16,072 nt of DNA, taken from the NCBI GenBank assembly GCA_024741835.1, contig JAENRP010000590.1:1-16072 (forward strand). Reading direction: 5' to 3'. This document shows positions 9,599 to 16,072 of the stretch, piece by piece; positions within the stretch are counted from its first letter, which is position 1; each line of letters begins with the position of its first letter. The notes beneath the pieces were generated by a model. That model saw only the letters and a program-made list of their open reading frames with translations. It ran no database searches and was not told the DNA's origin. Origin of the DNA: Diplocarpon mali (Eukaryota > Ascomycota > Leotiomycetes > Helotiales > Drepanopezizaceae). The translations under genes and the position numbers were made by a program.

Positions 9599-10959
9599 TA
9601 GAAACGAGAATTTTAAAACTAGACCTAACCTGCCTCTTGCTAAAATGATTTTAGAAACCGCTATTAAACAAATTGCTTAAACGCTTAGCGCAGCCTCTTT
9701 AGAATTTTCAGAATCTTTAAAGGACTCTCCTTTAGTTAAACGACCTATTTTAGCTTAACTTTTAAAAAGGATAGATCATTTAATAGCTACTTTAGCTAAT
9801 TTGCAATTTAAAACTAAAGGATTGCGCGCTTGCTTAAACTCCTTCTTTAATAACTTAAAGGAGCTAGTTCTTAACTTCTTTATATTTATATATAACTGTT
9901 TTAAAAATAATAATATAAGGGAAGACCTTATTCCAACTGCTTTAAAGACGACTAAGAGAGCTGTTAAATAGATTTAATAGCTTATCTTAAACGAGTTTGC
10001 TCCTACGAATATTATTCAATTCTTTAATAATTATAAAAATTAAGAACCTAATCTCTTAGATACCGAACGAGACTATTTTATCTTATAAGAAAGAGAATGC
10101 GAAAAGGAACTATTAATTAAGATATTTGTAATTATAGTAATATGCCTTAATCGGTCATTCTCAACCTCGAGCTTAAAGAACGATATAATATTCAAGTGTC
10201 CTCTATAATAAAGACTCGCTTTCGATAGTATCTTCCTAGCGTAGGAATCGAAGGGAGAAGACTTTGCAACCTTTATATTCGCTCTCTTTCGGTTTACTAT
10301 AGTCTTAATTATAAAGGATTTAATATTAACGAAACTATTAAATACCTCAAACTTCTCTATATAATAGAAGATATCGATCTTTTTTAATCTACCTTAATAA
10401 TCAGTTCTTTATCTCTTTAAAGATACGCAAATCCAATTAGTTAATAATAGAGGCATCTTTAAGTGCTATAAAATTTAAGGCTGATCCTAAAGCCTTAAAA
10501 GCGTTAAAGCCGATTAAATGGAACAATTCCTTCTTATCGATATTATTAAGTAATAAATAGTAGGAGGAAATAGAAGAAGAAGGGTCAATTGTGATGCCTA
10601 AGCCCTTCGGATGCCGCTTTCTAACCGACAATTTTACTATTGATAATAGTACTTTTATAGGTATATTCCTCTTTATTATAAGATAAGAAGCAGAGATGTA
10701 TCTTTATTACTTCTACTTTATAAATAGTACGACCTTTATACCTTCTTATTTTCTCTATAATATAATATTCAGTCTTATTTAATAAGTCCTTTGAATATAC
10801 TATAGACTTTACCTCTTAGCTATAATAGTAAGAAGTAAAGGAACCTATTAGCTTATAGCCTACCCTAAACCTCCCTAATTGATTGGCCTTAGTCTTTATA
10901 ATTAAGTTGTTTTAATAAAGAGAGATATAAGTACTACTAATAAAGAAATTCCGATTTTT

Positions 10960-10982
10960 ACTCGCGGTCCTGGCCTGCGAGT
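10960..10982. repeat. 23-bp palindromic element, copy 8 (gene A), best preserved
   Basis: Arms ACTCGCGGTCC and GGCCTGCGAGT around T, almost perfect. The plus frame reads TRGPGLRV; the complementary strand in the matching register reads TRRPGPRV, showing that either orientation encodes nearly the same peptide. It aligns with copy 12 in gene B. Confidence 0.9.
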
Positions 10983-11844
10983 CAATTTTATTAGAAAGCA
11001 AGTCTTAGATTATCAGATCCTATTGATTAGATAAGGGCCAGCTTTTAAAAGCCTTAATAGGTAGGTCGGCTCTTAATTGATTATAAAACTCACTCTATTT
11101 GCGAAGAAGACGAGTTAATAGACTTCTTAAGCACTTGGTTCAAAATCTTAACTAGCTCGAATAACTATAAAATTGAAGCAAAAGGAGATCTTGCGACCTA
11201 TTACTAATAATAGCAATCTAATTATAGTAATAATAAAATAAGAATACCTTTTTAAAATGCTTTTAGACAATTCTTATAAGACTAATGGTTTTATAGCCTT
11301 TTATAATAACTATATAGCCGTCCTTAATAAGAATACCTTAGAAAATAAGATTTAAATCTCCGATTTTATCTTTTTAGTCTCTACTCTAAAGCAACCTCTA
11401 ATACCTTAATAGATTAACGCAAATAGAACTACTGCACCTTTTAAGGCAGCTTTTTATCTTAAGAACTATAGTAGCCTCTTTAAAGCTATTATTAATCGGC
11501 GCTCTTAAACGGATCCTTCTATTATAACTAAAGTACAGGAGTTGTTCCTTTTTAATAAGGACAAATTGAAAATCCACCTTATAGAATATAATTAAAAACT
11601 CTTTAACGCCCTTATTAAGGCCTAGACGAATGTTACAAATACTAAGTCGCTTCTTTATAGACTTAAGTCTTAAGGATAATGCGATAAAGTAAATGCTATC
11701 TAAGAGCCTAATGCACTAATTGATAAAGGCATTATTATAAGAAAATTTGGAAAAGAGATAAACTGAGACGCTAGTATAGTATTAGACCTTGATTTAGGAA
11801 CCAATCTCTTATTTTTACCCTTAAGCTTAGAAACGCCAAGACTG

Positions 11845-11867
11845 ACTCGCGAGCCTAGCCTGCGAGT
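11845..11867. repeat. 23-bp palindromic element, copy 9 (gene A)
   Basis: Arms ACTCGCGAGCC and AGCCTGCGAGT; the frame reads TREPSLRV. Aligns with copy 13 near the C-terminus of gene B. Confidence 0.85.
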
Positions 11868-12054
11868 GAGGTTGGACTTAGCTAGCTTAAGCCTATAAGA
11901 TGGTTTAGATAAACCTTAGTTACTTAAATTAGTGAAAACGCCAAGAGGTAAGAACTAATATAAGAGAAGAAGACTCTGAAGTGATAATAAAACTGATAAT
12001 TAAGTTAAGCAATCTAGAGAATCTAGCCTATTACCCTTAGAGAAGACCATTTAA

Positions 12055-12514
12055 AGGACTTACGAATTTGAGTTGAATCTTTTAAGATTATCTACTTCTT
12101 ATATACTAGCACCTCTTTATTCTCTATTTATTATTCTATTCTATATATATTCTTTACTCTACTTCGTTCTTTATATAATCTATCCCTTAATTATTTCCTT
12201 TGTATACAATTTTCTAACGCTTACCTTTAAAATGTTATCCTTACCTTTAAAGAATTATCATTTACCAATTATAGGTCCTTATATACATCATACCCTACTT
12301 TTGTTCCTACTTCCAGCCTCTTTATACCCACTTTTCCTTTATACACTAGTGCAACTCTAAACTCTATAAATAAGCCTCTTCTTATACTACGATTTTACTT
12401 TTTTTTACTTCTCTTTTCAACCCTACCAGACCTATAATATTAGTACTACTACTATTGTCTTTCCATTATTAATCTTTTCAAATATAAGCCTACTATATTA
12501 TTAATCTTTTTTAA
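12055..12514. other. T/C-rich spacer between genes A and B
   Basis: Plus-strand T/C-rich sequence with TATA-like runs (for example CTATATATATTC near 12143). It includes an open stretch at 12073-12360 whose 95-residue translation is almost all Leu, Tyr, Phe, Ile, Ser and Pro. That is what any T/C-rich strand yields, it begins inside a frame continuing from gene A rather than at an ATG, and it shows no family motif, so I do not call it a gene. The most likely role is the former 5' flank of gene B, parallel to the spacer before gene A. Confidence 0.4.
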
Positions 12515-13450
12515 ATAATCATCTCTTTATTTAAAGCTACCTCTCTTATTAAATAATTCATTATAGTACTACTAACCATAAGCAAAAAGGCTATACTTAA
12601 GAAGAATATATCAGTTATTGCCTTAAGTAGCAAGTCCTCGAGCACTATTAATAATGAACTAATATTAAAGGGAGGGTTCTTATAGGATAGCAAGTTACTA
12701 AGATTATTAGAAGATATAGTAAGTACTTATAGAACGTTAGGTAAGACTAAATAGCAGGTATTCTTAAATTCATCTATTAAGGTGCTTAATTATAGAATTT
12801 CTACTATTAAAGAAGGATTCTTAGGTTTTAATGATTTTTTAAATAAAGAACTTTAAGGCAAAGGTATTAATTGTGAAAAGTTTTTATAAGAGTATTAAAG
12901 GTATGCTAATTCGGTTGATTTATTTCGAAAGAACCGAGATAAGAAAAATAAGTGTATAAAAAGACTAATATAGTTTATAAGCGGAATATGTAAAACGCTC
13001 TTTTAAAGCTACTTTATAAATGATATTACTGCGAATAATACTTTGCAAGGACTTAGTAAGATTTTTAAGACATACTAACTAGTAGCTAAAGCTATATAAG
13101 TATTAAATTATTTCACCATTTAAGAAGATATAAAGAAGTTGCAAGGAAATAGTATATAGAGTAGAAAATTTATTAGATTCTCAAGCACTATTATATACTC
13201 TATTATTCAAACTATAAAGGACAGCCCCGCCTAGTATAATAATCTTATACTCCCTAACTAAACTATTCTAGATACGCTCGGCCTATAATAGTTATAATGT
13301 AGTCTACTTATTATAAAAGAAAAGATAATATATCTAGCTAAATATACTATAAACTACTTTAATAATAAAATGGAAAGATAGGAATTTGTTATACCTACTG
13401 CCTTAAAGCTACTACTACCTGTAGTAGGATCAATAGACAAGCGCGATTTA

Positions 13451-13473
13451 ACTTATAGGCCCGGCCTATAAGT
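13451..13473. repeat. 23-bp palindromic element, copy 10 (gene B), perfect palindrome
   Basis: ACTTATAGGCC and GGCCTATAAGT are perfect arms around C. Both arms carry the same three changes from consensus (CGC to TAT, mirrored), as if both strands were mutated at equivalent sites. The frame reads T-Y-R-P-G-L-stop-V. Confidence 0.9.
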
Positions 13474-13636
13474 AGAATCAGTATATAATAAAGAAGTCTA
13501 TAAGCATAAGGTACCTATAATACCAGAAATACAAACTGCTAACTATTATAACCTTAAAGTATTAGACTTAGATATATTTAAATCACTATCCTTAGAAATG
13601 CCTAAAATACCTTATATACTAATAGTAAAGAAACTA

Positions 13637-13659
13637 GCTCGCGGGCCTGGCCTATAGGT
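13637..13659. repeat. 23-bp palindromic element, copy 11 (gene B only)
   Basis: Arms GCTCGCGGGCC and GGCCTATAGGT; the frame reads A-R-G-P-G-L-stop-V. There is no matching element in the corresponding part of gene A, so it is a presence/absence difference between the paralogues. Confidence 0.85.
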
Positions 13660-14866
13660 TAGAACACGTAACGATATAAACTTAGAAGATAAGCTAACAG
13701 ATGAAGTAGATAGCCTTATTACTAATGTATTAGAAATTTTTAATAATACTAAAAAGGATATATCCAATATTATATAAACCTTTTCTAAAGATTTGCAAAA
13801 GTTTATTTTAAAATTCTATAAGTCTATAATAAAGCGTTTAAAGAAGGAAAACCGGGGAGATGTTTTATTAGTATAAGAGGCAATAGCAAAAGCTATTAAA
13901 TAGATTATAAAACTGCAATAAGACGAATTCACCTTAGATAATATTATATAGTTCTTTATCAACTATAAGAAATCAAAGGGCGATTACTATATGCTTAAGG
14001 AGAAGCCTAAAGATATTATAATAATAATTTCCATAGAATATTATCAAGTCCCCTTTAACGTTAAGATAATACTATAGTATAATAATAGATTTAAAGTCAT
14101 AGTAATACTAGAAATAAAGACTCGCTTAAGTAAATTCGTAATAAGGATATTTAAAGACTTCCATTTTAAGAAATTTTATACCTTTTATAAATGATAATAT
14201 ATATTATACTATAGATTAGCATCAATAGGCATTACTAATAAAGAGGTATTATCTAATATTTATAAATTTTACACTACTCTTAATTTAAAACTATTCTTAT
14301 TATACTTTAAAAACTATGCAATTATAGCTACTAGTAATAGAATAGCCAATTAAGTTAAGAAAGATATATCGTTAGGTTTCTCTAAGTTTTAAGTAGCACC
14401 TAAGGCCTTTAAATTATTCTATAATATCGCTTAGACCTCCGCTTAGTATAAGACTATACTAACTAATAATACTTTAATATCGCTTTATAGCAAAGGCTTC
14501 TTAAATATGCCTAAGCTACTTAGCTATGCCTTTTTAAGCGCTATACGCATATATAGCCTTAGCTATTATAAAAAGAATTCATTTTTAATATTAGTATAAG
14601 AGGAATTGGAAATGTACTAGTATTATTTTCGGAATTCTAATAAAAAACTTTCGCCTCCCTCCGCATTTCTCTATAATATAATGCATAGCCTAATACAATA
14701 GATTCTAAGAATGCACTATAGGCTATATCTTAATGCGCTATTAACTTATTATAAGTCTTTATATAAGTTGGTAACGTATCCTAAGCCTATATAGTTTATA
14801 AGTATTAACTACTATTCGAGAATTATTACTACTAAGATTAACGCTAACTTATAATTTATTAAATCG

Positions 14867-14889
14867 ACTCTTAGGCCTAGCTCGTAGGT
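14867..14889. repeat. 23-bp palindromic element, copy 12 (gene B)
   Basis: Arms ACTCTTAGGCC and AGCTCGTAGGT; the frame reads T-L-R-P-S-S-stop-V. It aligns with copy 8 of gene A: both follow a shared YPKP motif by about 30 residues. Confidence 0.75.
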
Positions 14890-15688
14890 CAACTCCCTTA
14901 ATAATAGAACTATTGACTATTATATAATTCCTATTATAAAATAATCAATTAAAGAATTTACTATATAGGAAAAGTCTTACGAGTTATCTATACTTATATT
15001 CTATTGTTTTAAAAGCTCTTAATAGATCTTATTAAATCTAGCGCAGAGCGCTATATAATAAAAAGAGCTAAATACTAAGGAGAAAATTGTCTTAAAGGAA
15101 TACGTTTTAAACGATACTACTCTATTCTTAGTATTTATAAGATAAGGTACATTTATTAATCTCGATTTAGAATAGGAACCTAGAAAGGGCGGTTTTTTAA
15201 CTATTAGCAATAATTATATAGAAGTTGTTAGTAATAATTCACTTAAGAATAGCACTAACTTAAAAGATTTTCTTATTAACTTACTTAATATAAAGAGACT
15301 AAGTATAGTAAAATAGGATATAGTAGGAGAATCTTTTATAAAGTTCTATATAACCCTTAGGATAATGAAAGGCGGTCTATTATCAAAGGCCCTTATAAGT
15401 AGAAGATTATAGAATAACCTATTAGTAGTAATAGCTATAAAGGAGTTATTCTCAAAGGATATAGTATAACTAATAATATATTTAAAGAAATATAAGTAAG
15501 AACTTTTTAATAATTTTACTAATACCTAGAAGCTAGTACAATAATTAGAACTACAGTTATATAACGATAAATCCTAGGCTAAGACGAAAGGCATTAATAA
15601 TAATATCGAAGCTAATAATATAATTAATAAGACAATTCTTTTCGAAAAGTATAGTATTAAAAAGCCTTATATAAAAACCCTTGATACG

Positions 15689-15711
15689 ACTCCTAGGCCT
15701 AGCCTGCGACT
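15689..15711. repeat. 23-bp palindromic element, copy 13 (gene B)
   Basis: Arms ACTCCTAGGCC and AGCCTGCGACT; the frame reads TPRPSLRL. Aligns with copy 9 of gene A. Confidence 0.8.
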
Positions 15712-15796
15712 TAATTTAAAGAAAGGTAAGGCTAAGGAAGTCGTAGCCGTAGAATCTCCTACTGCGTCTCCCTTAATAGCAGATAACTCTTTAGAA

Positions 15797-15837
15797 GATG
15801 ATAATAATAATAAAGAGGATAATAATAATAATACTAT
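15797..15837 (+). repeat. AAT/GAT triplet tract in gene B
   Basis: Two runs of AAT codons separated by AAAGAGGAT make an Asn/Asp/Glu-rich tract in the gene B frame. The runs GATAATAATAATAAAGAGG and GATAATAATAATAATACT look like a simple triplet repeat that may have been longer (CAG/CAA- or GAT-type) before mutation. No counterpart was seen at the C-terminus of gene A. Confidence 0.5.
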
Positions 15838-16072
15838 AATATAAGTCTCCCTTTCTATTAGCAGAAGCTGTTAAACTATAATAGTATCTTTATAAAATAC
15901 TAAAGCTTTTATAATACTAAGACCGGACTCTTTTAATACTAATAGCAAACTATTAAGAAGAAGTAGGCGCTTTATAAAAAGAGTATTATTTAGTAATAGT
16001 TCTCCCTATCCTTTAAAGAGAACTAAGGAAAATTGATATCTAAGTTAGTACTATTTTTAATTGTTTTTAAGA

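Larger units (their letters stand above)
8751..12054 (+). pseudogene. gene A: unrecognised ~1,100-codon gene, upstream paralogue
   Basis: I do not recognise this family. From the ATG at 8751 one frame runs to about 10100, then the next frame (one base later) runs to a TAA at 12052-12054; nearly all stops inside are TAA/TAG, with a few TGA. The reading is supported by end-to-end resemblance to gene B. Anchors are ILNFFIIQEGVVKFQGN (from 9222; B has VLNYFTIQEDIKKLQGN, Q from TAA/TAG), NIIQFFNNYK (10008; B NIIQFFINYK), FLYNIIFSLIQQVL (10750; B FLYNIMHSLIQQIL) and YPKP (10861). The sequence looks mostly helical and polar, with no signal peptide, clear membrane span, zinc knuckle or nucleotide-binding loop. 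The N-terminal third has KELRLKG and other heptad-like stretches. Three 23-bp palindromes lie in frame at 9576, 10960 and 11845. It may be a host gene family or an accessory ORF of a transposon; nothing in the sequence decides. Confidence 0.7.
12515..16036 (+). pseudogene. gene B: unrecognised ~1,170-codon gene, downstream paralogue of A
   Basis: One frame runs from about 12515 to a TGA at 16034-16036 with no frameshift seen. About 60 interruptions are TAA/TAG, and TGA is rare (for example near 14192). The start is a guess: ATA at 12515 could be a mutated ATG, and similarity to gene A is clear only from about 12690 (DSKLLRLLEDIVSTYRTLG; A has DSRAIVLLENFKSTYVALG). Shared anchors with A run throughout: VLNYFTIQEDIKK (13100), NIIQFFINYK (13940), FLYNIMHSLIQQIL (14666), YPKP (14777) and a Lys-rich C-terminal region with GGFLTISNNYIEVV. 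Near the end is a low-complexity acidic Asn/Asp tract (15797-15837) followed by a basic Ser/Arg stretch RRSRRFIKR. Four palindromes are embedded in frame (13451, 13637, 14867, 15689). No domain is recognised; a mostly helical protein is suggested by composition only. The gene may run to the window edge if the TGA is a mutated codon. Confidence 0.7.

Noticed and set aside
10437..10631. Minus-strand 64-codon open stretch
   Set aside because: The plus strand here is gene A, which aligns closely with gene B; the minus frame has TTG rather than ATG at its start and no matching counterpart in B.
12073..12360. 95-codon open stretch giving a very hydrophobic protein
   Set aside because: It lies in T/C-rich spacer, continues the gene A frame past its stop without its own ATG, and its composition follows from the base content; no family motif.
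12511..12693. Minus-strand 60-codon open stretch
   Set aside because: Antisense to the N-terminal part of gene B; no independent support.
14120..14142. Possible further palindrome starting ACTCGCTTAAG in gene B
   Set aside because: Only the left half resembles the consensus; the right half does not pair and the encoded TRLSKFVI departs from the octapeptide.
15019..15210. Minus-strand 63-codon open stretch
   Set aside because: Antisense to gene B, which continues through it in the frame shared with the rest of that gene.
1..16072. Alternative genetic code with TAA and TAG read as Gln (ciliate-like)
   Set aside because: It would open most frames, but the window also shows Asp-to-Asn at catalytic sites, Cys/His-to-Tyr in zinc motifs, TGA at Arg sites, frameshifts and scarce CpA/TpG, which reassignment does not explain and RIP does.
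1..16072. CRISPR array, tRNA or rRNA genes
   Set aside because: No regularly spaced direct repeats, cloverleaf-like sequence or rRNA-conserved stretch was seen; the 23-bp repeats are irregularly spaced palindromes within genes.

Overview
This window looks like a repeat-dense, heavily mutated block of a filamentous ascomycete genome (Pezizomycotina). The sequence is extremely AT-rich, TpA is abundant, and CpA/TpG are scarce. Every recognisable gene is riddled with TAA and TAG where its family has Gln, plus some TGA where it has Arg or Trp. Family-conserved His and Cys appear as Tyr, and catalytic Asp often appears as Asn. This is the signature of repeat-induced point mutation (RIP, CpA to TpA). 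No intact gene was found; every coding region is a pseudogene, so coordinates of coding blocks are approximate.

Layout. (1) 2-929, minus strand: remnant of a Ty1/copia Gag plus aspartic protease, cut by the left window edge and perhaps continuing weakly to about 1300. (2) 935-1058: a 124-bp TG...CA segment flanked by 5-bp direct repeats TCTTA, a candidate solo LTR inside the copia remnant. (3) About 1321-8418, plus strand: one Ty3/gypsy-type element in the usual order Gag, protease, reverse transcriptase, RNase H, integrase, spread over three frames by at least three frameshifts. No LTR pair was recognised for it. (4) 8751-12054 and about 12515-16036, plus strand: two tandem, diverged copies of one gene of about 1,100-1,170 codons (called A and B here). 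I do not recognise the family. Each follows a T/C-rich spacer of 300-460 bp.

The most unusual signal is a family of 13 copies of a 23-bp palindrome (arms ACTCGCRGGCC and GGCCYGCGAGT around one central base), scattered through the gypsy element and genes A and B but not found in spacers. In 12 of 13 copies it lies in the same codon register relative to the host reading frame and reads as degenerate T-R-R/G-P-G/S-L-R-V; because it is palindromic it encodes nearly the same octapeptide in either orientation. Three copies sit at equivalent places in genes A and B, and one is present in B only. This resembles, by analogy only, the in-frame palindromic elements known from Rickettsia.

Nothing here suggests a working pathway. 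The block is a graveyard of transposons plus a duplicated unknown gene, informative about RIP and about the small palindromic elements.
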